This document shows, piece by piece, positions 13,255 to 21,664 of a DNA stretch of 64,000 nucleotides. Under the pieces are notes generated by a model, which saw nothing but the letters and a program-made list of their open reading frames with translations, did no database searches and was not told where the DNA came from. The position numbers and the translations under genes were made by a program. The DNA lies in NCBI GenBank assembly GCA_907163375.1, contig CAJQUW010003470.1, positions 123,848 through 187,847 on the forward strand, given 5' to 3'. The DNA comes from Prostheceraeus crozeri (Eukaryota > Platyhelminthes > Polycladida > Euryleptidae). The stretch's first letter is position 1. The number at the start of each line of letters is the position of its first letter.

Positions 13255-13440
13255 ACAAGTTCACGAAAATTTTGAACGGCGTTCAGTTCACGTTCATTTT
13301 TAAATTTGTGAACTCCGTTCAGTTCAAGTTCACAGTTTCAAAAATTGAACGCCGTTCAGTTCAAGTTCAGCAACATGTCCATCTCGTTCACTTCACGTTC
13401 ACCGATTTCCCTTTTCGTTCATTTCCCGTTCATTTCAAAA
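13255..13440. repeat. hAT left subterminal repeat array
   Basis: Repeated GAACGGCGTTCAGTTCA-like units in direct array: near 13,273, 13,310, 13,345, 13,365 and in degenerate form to about 13,430. Each holds the near-palindrome GAACGGCGTTC. Arrays of this sort next to hAT TIRs normally serve as transposase-binding sites. The same motif appears inverted at the other end of the element, which supports that role here. Confidence 0.7.
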
Positions 13441-14694
13441 AGAAATTTTGACCTTTACTTCGAATGCGCTTATCTATCAAATAATTGAGTCATCGCTTCC
13501 TTCACATAAAAGCTTTGGTCTAAGATGCAATTTAGAGAACTTCCGGGTTATATGATTACATGGCTTAGCAGCCTTTTCCTCTGTGACATAATGGCAATTG
13601 TATGAAGGCATATGCTTGTCTAAATTTATCGTTAATAGATGGAGAAGAAGCAACGATCAGTACTAGAGCGGGTCTACAATTCTTGGTCACTAAATTTGGT
13701 TAAATTGTCGCTGCTGTGGTCAAGCCATTAATGGCCTATGCAAGTGAAATCACATGCATGCACAGAAAAGGTGACATACATGTCATCAATGCATATGTAT
13801 ACATCTTGCGCTTTGCGCATAACTAAATGCAAAATTCTGTTTGAGAAAGCCCATATCTCACACCACAAATGTAGTCATCTATGAGCACTAGACAACTTTT
13901 CATGAACTATGGCAATTTCCTAAGAAATAGTTTTTCATAATGGACGAGTGATGATGTGACGATGCGATACTATTGTAGGCCTAGCATTGTGCTTTGATGC
14001 GAATGTAGACAGTATTGGCAAATTCTGTATCTGATATCATTGCCACGTAACTTCCGACGTTCACGGTAACTGTCCGGATAGACTGACAAGTCCTGTTTAT
14101 AGTTGCATGTGACCGCAGATATAATTGCCTACATAGAATGCAAATTGACAAACAACAAAAGATTTAATTAAGTGAAAAAGCTCAATTTGCTCTTCAAAAA
14201 ATCACATCGATTCTATGATTTCTTAATTCTTTCACACTATACTACAGATTGTTTCATAAAAAACTGGGACCCTTAAAACATCGCCTTACTAACTTACTTT
14301 GTAACTCGTCCAATACTTGAACGAATTTCTCTGAAAGAATTGGAAGATATGTGTGTTGTGCTTACTAATATCATTGTTTGGAAAATTTCAAGCAATGAAT
14401 ATGAGTTGTTTTTTCTAGTATAGATAAAAAAAGAGTAAGTAATTTTAATTTACTTCATTTAGCAAATACATCATATGTAATATGTTGTTCTACAAGCCAA
14501 AAGCTATCAAGCAAAAAAAAAAAATAAGAAAAATCGGTCAAGAGAGCCAGTATAGATTATTCATCAAACAACAATGTAGTGCTACATGTGATGATGATGG
14601 ATGGACTTTCCATAGTCATTCGACTCGTTCGCGGTGGTGTTGGCAGACGGACTGTAGTTGGAAAATGGTGAGAATGATGTCTACATGTACATAG

Positions 14695-16601
14695 CTAAAT
14701 GAAACACTTGTTCAGTTGCAACAGCAATTGCTGTTCAAAGTTTTTGTCAGATAGACGACATCGCTTCCTGCTGAAGAGTTCTCCAGCATGGGAAAAAAGC
14801 CTTTCAACGGGGGCGCTAGATGGCAATGTAGTGTTTGATTGCACAAAAACTCTTTTGATGGCTGGAAACACGTTCAACAAAGCCAGCTCTTCAGTGTCTG
14901 AGTGGAGAAACCTCTCAATTAGTTCTTTCGAAGAAGAACGCACTTTTTTGGATGAAAAAAAGGATGCAATCTTGTGCTTTGATTTCTCTTCGATGTCGAC
15001 TCGCTTTTCATCAGGGGCCATTTCTTTCTCCACGGCATCTTGCAGTAGCTTATAGGCCGCAGCTCTTCGATTTTCCTCATGGATGAAGTCCAGGCGCTTG
15101 AACTTGGGGTGGCACACTGAGGCGAGGAGGTATTTTTCATCACTCAGAAGGTGTCCGAATCGTTTATCCAGTCCAGCCACAAGGCCATCCACAAGGGGCT
15201 TGCACACTGTCAAAATATTTTTCACTTCCAGCAGCTTTTCCTTCAGTACGTGGATGGTTGGCAACAAATAACCCAAGAACATATGCTTGTCTCCTTGAAG
15301 AATATCGAATGCACAGGCGAAGTACTGCATTGTGGTTACGTACTCCTGGATAAATATCTTCTCGTCATTCTGAAGGTGACGATGTCCTATGTGATCAGAT
15401 AGTGACTGCATCTTATCATCTTTCTCGTTCAAGATTTCCTGCACCCGCTCCATAGCGTGAAAGGTGCTGTTCCAACGAGTACAGATAGGCACAACAAGCT
15501 TCTTACCGCACGTGTCTTCAATCCTCTGAGCAATGATGGTGCTCTTTGACTGTTTATTCCACAAGTGTAGTTTCAGCATTGTCTTTCGTGATACTCTTTT
15601 GAACTGTTCGGCGGTCGTCAAGTATTTTCAACGTCCTTTGTTGCGATTAAGTTCATTGTGTGAGCAGAACACCGAAAATGTGCAGGAAGAGAAAAGCGTA
15701 GAGTGTCAGACGAAGAGAGAATGTCAGTAAGTTCTTGATAAATTACACCATCCTCGTCATTGTCATTTTCATCAGCGTCATCGTCTTCCTCACCTTTGTT
15801 TGATGCTTCCTTTAATAATTCAGCTAGAGCGGCATGAGCCTCTTCTCCAAAGTGTTTGAAGCTCTTCACAAAATTCGACGCATTGTCAGTCACAACTCCT
15901 CCTTCCATCTTATTCTGGATGCCAAAATCGCGCATTATGGCCTCGAGCTCCTCGGCAATGCGGTCATAAGTGTGATTGCCTTTCATTCGCCTGCATGATA
16001 ACACAGCAGACTTCCTCTCAAGGTTTGATGTGAGCCAATGAATAGTCACACCTAAGTATCCGCGGTGGAATGTAGTCCAGCAGTCAGCAGTAAGACAGAA
16101 GACTGAGATGTTTGAGAATTCCTTCTTCATGTTCGTCTGCATGGTGTTGAAGTCTGCATTTAACTTGGACATCAAAGTGGCGTAAGATAGAAAAGTTCGA
16201 CCAGGCGCCAATCCCATGACAAACTTGCGGAAGCCCTGTCTGCGGACAATTGTGAATGGCATGCCACAAGAAGGAATGAACTCCGCAATGAGCTGATCAA
16301 CTTTCTCCTTGCTGGGCACAGATTGCTTTGACGTCCCGAGGAATGCATCTAGGGTGCTTTGGTCTTGGCCTTTCTTTTTCTGTGCTGTACAACCTGAGAC
16401 GATCGCTTCGAATTCCTTGACATGAGTGGAATTGTGTTGATTAGAGAGATGACGCTTGAGGTTCGAGCGTGAAGTAGTAGCTGCAGAACACACACTTTGG
16501 CAAAGATTGCATTTGTAGTAAAGTTTATCATCGGTCTGCTTATTGAAAGTAAAAATGGGTTCATACATGTCCCACTTCTCACTGTCATTCTTCCGCTTTG
16601 C
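14695..16601 (-). pseudogene. hAT transposase, ZBED-type, one frameshift
   Basis: Cut-and-paste transposase of about 635 codons. It is read from ATG at 16,601 ('MAKRKNDSEKW'); an upstream in-frame Met at 16,694 is less likely. An N-terminal BED zinc finger lies at residues about 10-55 (CNLCQ, then NLKRHLSNQH). Then come the RNase-H-like region with 'LTADCWT' (first catalytic Asp) and 'GGVVTDNASNFVKSF' (second Asp), 'HFRCSAHTMNLI', and after the break 'CTRWNSTFHAME'. The C-terminal dimerisation domain reads 'SSAPVERLFSHAGELFSRKR' and holds the conserved Glu-Arg-x-Phe-Ser. The frame shifts by one base near 15,620-15,632 at an A-run; everything else is open. This is an ordinary domain set and length for the family. 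Confidence 0.9.
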
Positions 16602-17035
16602 CATCGAGCCACTTGGAGATAAAACTTCACCACTTAACAGAAGGCATAAGGACACTGTGACTGCATTTTCATAATGAATTATTCGCAGAGACATCTAATC
16701 CCCATATCACACGTCACAGCGTGCGCTTTTTTATCATTCGATGTAATATTAACATCACTTCATAAAGGACTTCTAAATATAGAGCTGACGTGGCAGTTTT
16801 CATGCTGCATTCGGTTGGGTTTCAACAATGGAGGACGGTTCTATCTTACTTTATCGGAAATGCCAACATCTAAGATTTCCAAGAAATAAATATTATGCCT
16901 GCGTGGCATCAAGCTTCCAACAACATGGACAAAAATAGTACAGGGTGCAGCCATGGGAGAAGCAACCGTAGAGTACATTCTAGATTGAAGCAATTCCGGA
17001 CAATCATGTGTGAAGGTTCAAAGGTAGAAATGAAC

Positions 17036-17170
17036 GGGAGCAGTTAACTGCCGTTCATCTCCGAAATATGCGAACGCTGTTCAGTTCAAGTTCAATTTTG
17101 AAAAAAAGAACGCCGTTCAGTTAAAGTTCACGAAAATCGTGAACTAGTTCATGAACTAGTTCAATTGAAC
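17036..17170. repeat. hAT right subterminal repeat array
   Basis: GTTCAGTTCAAGTTCA-type units at about 17,077-17,145, followed by the palindrome GTGAACTAGTTCATGAACTA and 'TTCAATTGAACGG'. They mirror the left array. Probable transposase-binding sites next to the right TIR. Confidence 0.65.
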
Positions 17171-17311
17171 GGTGTTTAGTCACACTCTGGTCCACATCAC
17201 TATTCAGATTCAATAAATGAAACATGAATTCAGTGAATCATAAAATCAAGGCGGTGAAAATTGAATTAGAAACTTGAAATTTTAGCCAAGAAAGCACGAA
17301 TAAGTAATAGC

Positions 17312-17573
17312 AGTATATAGTGTGACATCCGGCGCGACGCTTCGCTTCGCTTTGCTTCGCTTCGCTTGCGCCGGATGTCACACTTTTGCGGGTTTTTTCA
17401 AAATTTTCAAAAAATCAAAATTTCAAAAATTTAGGTAGTTTCAAATTTCACGTGGCCGAAGGCCGAAGGGCGAAAATTTAGGTAGTGACAAATTTTCAAA
17501 AAAAATCAAAATTTCACGTGGCCGAAAATTTAGGCGGTCTCAAAATATCCCGTAATCGAAAATTTAGGCGGTC
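17312..17573 (+). repeat. Polinton A left terminal inverted repeat with terminal hairpin
   Basis: Pairs with 35,195-35,456. Within it, GTGTGACATCCGGCGC (17,320-17,335) and GCGCCGGATGTCACAC (17,368-17,383) are perfect complements around a 32-bp loop of CGCTT-type repeats, so each single-stranded end could fold into a 16-bp stem. The same arrangement, inverted, is at 35,390-35,447 in the right TIR. Inside lie alternating 'CACGTGGCCGAA' and 'AATTTAGGTAGT' modules. Confidence 0.9.
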
Positions 17574-17634
17574 TCAAAATATCACGTAATCGAAAATTTA
17601 GGCGGTCTTAAAATATCACGTAATCTAAAAAATA
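17533..17634 (+). repeat. 34-bp tandem repeat at inner edge of A's left TIR
   Basis: Units starting GGCGGTCTCAAAATATC begin at 17,533, 17,567 and 17,601 (period 34), then decay into 'AATATCACGT' modules up to about 17,725. The right TIR has only one to two such units, so the array expanded or contracted at one end. Confidence 0.75.
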
Positions 17635-17774
17635 TCACGTGGTCGAAAAATATCACGTAGCCGAAGGTCGAAAATGTAGGCAGATGAAAATTTAGGTAGC
17701 CCAAAAAATATCACGTTGACCTAATATAGCAGAAGATTGTATTCAAAATATTTATTCAAAATATTCATTTAAAA

Positions 17775-18485
17775 ATGGAAGAAACAAAAGTGGAAGAAAC
17801 CTCAAGAATATATCCTTCGTTATCATATGAACGTAGTTCTACTTTAATGGACATTGAAAAGATTAACATTGAAAAAATGAATAAAGAAAAACACAAAGAT
17901 AGAGTACGTTATATGAAAGATAAGGAATCTCAATTATTATTAAGATTAGAGCATTATAAAAAATTAAGAAAGAGATGGACTAAAGTTAAGAATGTAACAC
18001 AAGGAATTGGCATATTCTTAACAATAAGTTTATGTGCTTTAACAATTGTTATATCTTCAGGTGTTTTAGTAATTCCAGTAGTTGCTACAGCTTTAACAGG
18101 TACGGGTGTTTTTGCAACTTCACTTGTTACAATGTTAGATAAATCTTTAATAACTAAGAAACGAAAATCATTAAAAACTAAGCATTTACATATTAAAGAA
18201 GTCTATGATAAACTACATTACTACTTTCAAAGAGTATGTGATGATAATGTTATTACGTTAGATGAGATTGAAAAATTTGATCAAATAGCTATTGAAGTAA
18301 ATCAAATATCATTTCAATTTCAGTCAGAAAAAGTTGATGATAAGAATAAACAGGATGGCAAAATTTCTAGTGATGGTAAAATTTCTAATGAAGAAAATGA
18401 CAAAATTTTTTTAGAAGAACTAAAAACTTTAAGCGAAAATTTAAGCAAAACTTTATTAAACAAAACTTTATTAAACAAAACTTAA
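17775..18485 (+). CDS. Conserved Polinton membrane protein (A copy), function unknown
   Basis: 236 codons from ATG in an AAAAATG context. Residues about 30-75 are charged and helical. Two hydrophobic segments follow (about 78-95 around 'IGIFLTISLCALTIVISS' and 98-120 around 'VVATALTGTGVFATSLVTM'), rich in Gly/Ala/Thr. Then come a basic-helical stretch and 'DNVITLDEIEKFDQIAIE', and an acidic, repetitive tail. The layout of short head, glycine-rich double membrane segment and 'HxxIxxxYDKLxxxxxxxxDNxIxxxEF'-like tail is a recurrent unannotated Polinton gene product. It may act in the virion membrane-penetration or assembly stage; that is inference. The B homologue is at 52,250-52,975. Confidence 0.6.
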   Translation: MEETKVEETSRIYPSLSYERSSTLMDIEKINIEKMNKEKHKDRVRYMKDKESQLLLRLEHYKKLRKRWTKVKNVTQGIGIFLTISLCALTIVISSGVLVIPVVATALTGTGVFATSLVTMLDKSLITKKRKSLKTKHLHIKEVYDKLHYYFQRVCDDNVITLDEIEKFDQIAIEVNQISFQFQSEKVDDKNKQDGKISSDGKISNEENDKIFLEELKTLSENLSKTLLNKTLLNKT

Positions 18486-18605
18486 AACGAGAAAACTTTA
18501 AACGAAAAGATGTCAGACAACAAAGCAATAAAAAAATAATTTGTTCAGTAAAATGTTTTTGTTGTATTCCAATGTTACCACAAAATTCAAATATTATATT
18601 TTAAA

Positions 18606-19418
18606 ATGGATAAAATTAGAGCTGATAATTTTAAAAGAATAAAACAATTAGAAGAGTTAATAAAACAAAGAAATATTATGAAAGAAAATCATCTTCAACA
18701 TAGAATGATAAAAGCTGGTATTCAATCTGATATGTTTGAAAAAATGCAGCAAACCGAGCAAGTAAAAACTGATTTTGAAAAAACTATGAAACCATTTAAA
18801 ACTCTTGAAAAAGAAAGTACAAATAATGATAAACAAATTGATATAACAGATCCAGAGCACAAAACTATATTAGATGACTATGGATTACTAGAATCAAACA
18901 TTAATAAGAAATTACCAAAATCTATGCAATTTGAACATTCTATTTCATTTATAGATGGAAAAACAATACCTAGATTTTATCTCGGACAAAAAGAAATATT
19001 TCCACAACCTTTTCGAGGTTTAATTTTTTCACCAGATAAATCTCCTTTTAATTTAGATAGAAATTTTGTTGATCTTTTAAGAGGAGCAGATTTAAATAAT
19101 TATGCTGTAGAAGATCTCATAAAATATAAAGCTATGTTAGATAGAGTTGGTGTAGTAAAATCTCTTAGACGTTATAAACAATTAGAAAATTTATTATCAA
19201 CGGGAGTTAAAGTAGGAAAAGGTTTTAAAACAGAAACAACTGTATTTTTACCAGATGATCCACAAGAATTACTAAATAGATTAAATATTTTAATATCGGC
19301 AATAAAAGAAGGACATAATTCTAGTTTCAATGAAATTCATGCTATATTGAAAAGACTGTTGGAAAAGAAGATTCTAAATGAAGAGGATTATAAAAGTATA
19401 ACGAACCGAATGTTCTAG
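18606..19418 (+). CDS. Conserved Polinton protein of unknown function (A copy)
   Basis: 270 codons. Residues 1-100 are a charged helical, probably coiled-coil region. From about 115 on comes a globular part with 'FIDGKTIPRFYLGQKEIF', 'NFVDLLRGADLNNYAVEDL' and 'IKYKAMLDRVGV', then a lysine-rich link and a C-terminal helical segment. The pattern 'LLxG-x-YxxxDLxxYKxxL' recalls a protein repeatedly found beside the penton gene in Polintons and adintoviruses, but I give it no function. The last codons and stop lie in a GC-rich double-hairpin insert (19,403-19,429), so the natural C-terminus may differ. Homologue in B: 51,400-52,176. Confidence 0.55.
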   Translation: MDKIRADNFKRIKQLEELIKQRNIMKENHLQHRMIKAGIQSDMFEKMQQTEQVKTDFEKTMKPFKTLEKESTNNDKQIDITDPEHKTILDDYGLLESNINKKLPKSMQFEHSISFIDGKTIPRFYLGQKEIFPQPFRGLIFSPDKSPFNLDRNFVDLLRGADLNNYAVEDLIKYKAMLDRVGVVKSLRRYKQLENLLSTGVKVGKGFKTETTVFLPDDPQELLNRLNILISAIKEGHNSSFNEIHAILKRLLEKKILNEEDYKSITNRMF

Positions 19419-19429
19419 GGCTTCGCCCG
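19403..19429 (+). repeat. GC-rich double-hairpin insert
   Basis: GAACC-GAA-TGTTC followed by TA and GGGC-TTC-GCCC: two short stems with three-base loops, in DNA that is otherwise about a quarter GC. Equivalent inserts occur at 26,988-27,015, 44,292-44,319, 45,471-45,496 and 45,533-45,560. Confidence 0.75.
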
Positions 19430-19511
19430 TAGCTGAAATATGTTGTTGTTTTTAATTTTTTATAAAAAAAATATTTCATAAAAAATATTTATTCAAAATT
19501 TTAACTAAAAA

Positions 19512-20300
19512 ATGTGTTCAGCAGATTTAGACAAAATTAATAATCATTTAGAAAATTTGACAGAGATTTTGGGTTCATCAAAATTTAGTACGACGTTAAA
19601 AATTATAACAACTACTTCATCACACACTTGTAATTTAGAACCCATTCTACATTTGGAACAAAATAAAAATTATCAAATTGCATTGACTAGTTTCTCCACA
19701 TTTAACACTATTCAAAATGTTATAAAGGATGTGAATGATCAATTTAGATATTCTACTGATAAAGGCAAAACATGGAAAATACAAACTTTTCTTCCTGGTT
19801 CTTACGAAGTTGAATCAATATCAAATGAAATTAAGAGACATTTAGGTATACCATTTAAAGATAAGAAACAATTACATTTTGCAGTTGAACCGGCAGTTAA
19901 TAAATTTTCTCTTACTTTAGACGAAAATCATCAAGTTGATTTTAATCATGATAGATCATTGTCAAAACTATTAGGATTTAATAAACAAACTTATAGTCAA
20001 GGTTATCATTTAAGTGAGAAGATTCCAAAAATAACTGAAATAAATTCAATTGTTGTACATTGTGACATTATTGAAGGAGGATATATAAATGGTAAATTGT
20101 CAAATTTAATATTCAGTTTTCCAGCTTTTACTGTACCCATTGGTTATAGATTAAATGTAATTCCGCAAACATTAATATATTTCCCTATTACAAGAAAAAC
20201 TATTAACAGTATTAACATTAGAATCACTGATGAGAAAGGACAAGAAATAAATTTTGGAGGTGAAGAGATTATGATAGATCTTTTGGTTCGGGAGGTATAA
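19512..20300 (+). CDS. Probable penton (minor capsid) protein, single jelly roll (A copy)
   Basis: 262 codons. Recognised by motif order: 'LEPILHLEQNKNYQIALTSF' (strand B/C region), 'FLPGSYEVESISNEIKRHL', 'LSKLLGFNKQTYSQGYH', 'NSIVVHCDIIEGGYINGK', and C-terminal 'INIRITDEKGQEINFGGEEI'. This 'xYxIALxxFxTxNxIxN ... PxGSYEIExI ... LLGF ... NxIxVxCxIIxGSYxNG ... ITDxxGxxINFxGE' signature is typical of the small capsid protein of Polintons and adintoviruses, which forms vertices. It lies upstream of the packaging ATPase, as usual. The last codons run into a 21-bp tandem repeat. The B copy at 50,523-51,254 is nearly identical. Confidence 0.6.
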   Translation: MCSADLDKINNHLENLTEILGSSKFSTTLKIITTTSSHTCNLEPILHLEQNKNYQIALTSFSTFNTIQNVIKDVNDQFRYSTDKGKTWKIQTFLPGSYEVESISNEIKRHLGIPFKDKKQLHFAVEPAVNKFSLTLDENHQVDFNHDRSLSKLLGFNKQTYSQGYHLSEKIPKITEINSIVVHCDIIEGGYINGKLSNLIFSFPAFTVPIGYRLNVIPQTLIYFPITRKTINSINIRITDEKGQEINFGGEEIMIDLLVREV

Positions 20301-20369
20301 ACTCCTGTTCGAGAGGTATAGACTCCCGTTCGAGAGGTATAAACTCCCGTTCGAGAGGTATAAACTCCC
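20286..20369 (+). repeat. 21-bp tandem repeat x4
   Basis: GTTCGAGAGGTATAAACTCCC-type units begin at 20,286, 20,307, 20,328 and 20,349. Each contains a GGAG/CTCC stem. Polinton B has a single unit at the same place (about 50,458-50,480), so copy number changed after the two cores separated. Confidence 0.85.
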
Positions 20370-20478
20370 ACGCGAAGCTAGAGAAGTTTAATTTTCTTCT
20401 TCTTATTATTATTCTTCTTATTCTTCTTCTTTAGAAACAAAAAATAAAAAAATTAAAAATATATTTTTTTATTAAAAA

Positions 20479-21245
20479 ATGAGTGAAGTGCTCCCATTTA
20501 ATAAAAAAAACTCAAATTTAATCATCATCCAAATTTATCTAATAAAGTTTTGTCAGTTATTTGTGGAAGATCAGGATGTCGAAAAACGTATCTATTATTT
20601 AAAATTTTAACGACTCCAAACTTTTTGGATTATAACAATCTTATAATTTATACAACAACGGCAGAACAACCCGTCTATCAATTTTTAAAATATAGATTTG
20701 AAAATAATCTTAAAAAAACAGCAATTGCTTCATTATTCAAAGAATATGAAAAATCTGAAGATGAAGAAGAAATAAGTTCGTGGTGTGAAGAAGCAGCAAA
20801 AAATAGTCAGTTAGTAGAATCCAATAAAAATAAGCATATAAAGATACAATGAATAGATGATAGTGGTAATATGCAAGATCCTAGTAAACTAGATAAAACA
20901 ATGAAACATTGTGTAATTTTTGATGATTGTGTTAATGATAGAAATCAGTCAGTTCAGAGAAATTATTTCACAAGAGGCAGACATAATAACTGTAGTGTAT
21001 TTTATTTAACACAAAGTATGTATTCATTAGATGGAAGTGTTATTAGAAAGAATGCAAATATATTTATACTATTTGAAATAAATGCAAGAAACTTAAGTGA
21101 TTTGTTAAGAGATTTATGCGTAAGAAATAAAGATGAATTTAAACAATCGTGTAATAATGCTTGGTCAAAAGATTATGGCTTCATTACAATTAATATTAAT
21201 AAAAAAATTCATGATAGAGTTATAGAAAATATTTTCGCGCAGTGA
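20479..21245 (+). pseudogene. Packaging ATPase, FtsK/HerA (A32-like) type (A copy)
   Basis: Genome-packaging motor ATPase of the Polinton/adintovirus group. After the start 'MSEVLPFNKK' comes a P-loop segment beginning 'SVICGRSGC', followed by 'YLLFKILTTPNFLDYNNLII'. Farther on are 'KHCVIFDDCVNDRNQ' (Walker B, with hydrophobic strand and two acidic residues), 'YFTRGRHNNCSVFYLTQS' (sensor strand with terminal Gln-Ser) and 'LFEINARNLSDLLRDL'. Domain order and length (about 255 codons) fit the family. The copy is broken, and B's copy (49,643-50,378) shares its damage in part. It would pump element DNA into capsids formed by the major capsid and penton proteins. Confidence 0.8.
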
Positions 21246-21308
21246 TCGAACGGAGTGACCGAATAATTTTTTCTTATAAATTTTTTGTTAATAAAAATAA
21301 AAAAAAAT

Positions 21309-21614
21309 ATGTTGAATGCTTATAAGATAGAGCATGTACCAGTTTTAAAAGATTATCGTCATCCTACAAATCCTGTAAATTCGAAGAAAGAAGTTAGATT
21401 TTATTATCATCATAAATACGTAGCGCTCGTTACAGATTATAAAACAAAACATGGTATTAAACCGTGCGTTAAAACAAAAGACTTTCCACTTTGTTTAAGA
21501 AGCTTCCGAGTATTTTTGGCGCATAATAATTTAAGGTGGTTGGTTAAGAAAGAACATTTAACAACACATGAATTAGAAACATTACATCAATTACATATTC
21601 CTGTGTATATGTAA
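21309..21614 (+). CDS. Small basic protein of unknown function, A-specific
   Basis: 101 codons from ATG at 21,309 (an in-frame Met at 21,285 lies in an A-run and is less likely). The protein is rich in Lys, His and Tyr: 'VPVLKDYRHPTNP', 'VRFYYHHKYVALVTDYK', 'FPLCLRSFRVFLAHNNLRWL'. No family was recognised. It is absent from Polinton B and lies at the start of the segment that differs between A and B, directly before the intein-bearing polymerase. It therefore probably travels with that polymerase module; a terminal-protein or DNA-binding role is conceivable but not shown. Confidence 0.4.
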   Translation: MLNAYKIEHVPVLKDYRHPTNPVNSKKEVRFYYHHKYVALVTDYKTKHGIKPCVKTKDFPLCLRSFRVFLAHNNLRWLVKKEHLTTHELETLHQLHIPVYM

Positions 21615-21664
21615 AAAACGGAAGCGAGGTTCTATGTAAAAATTCATTTTTTCTTTTAAAAAAT

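Larger units (their letters stand above)
13246..17189. mobile_element. Autonomous-type hAT transposon, 3,944 bp, near complete
   Basis: Left end CAGTGAGTGACAAG and right end complement CAGAGTGTGACTAAAC form short imperfect TIRs. The exact 8-bp target duplication GTCCACAT is at 13,238-13,245 and 17,190-17,197. The element has both subterminal repeat arrays and one transposase gene on the minus strand (14,695-16,601), as expected of a ZBED-type hAT. It interrupts the right arm of the fold-back repeat, whose sequence resumes without loss on the other side. The perfect duplication and the almost open transposase point to a recent insertion; one frameshift in the gene means this copy is probably inactive by itself. 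Between 13,460 and 14,690, and between 16,700 and 17,030, no further gene is seen. Confidence 0.92.

Noticed and set aside
13221-13451. 76-codon plus-strand frame at the left end of the hAT
   Set aside because: It is a translation of the GTTCAGTTCAAGTTCA subterminal array and crosses the element boundary.
14699-15402. Several plus-strand frames opposite the hAT transposase
   Set aside because: Antisense shadows of a well-supported transposase.
18657-18860. Antisense hydrophobic frames opposite the conserved unknown gene (also at 51,920-52,123)
   Set aside because: They lie entirely inside a better supported gene on the other strand and have no motif.
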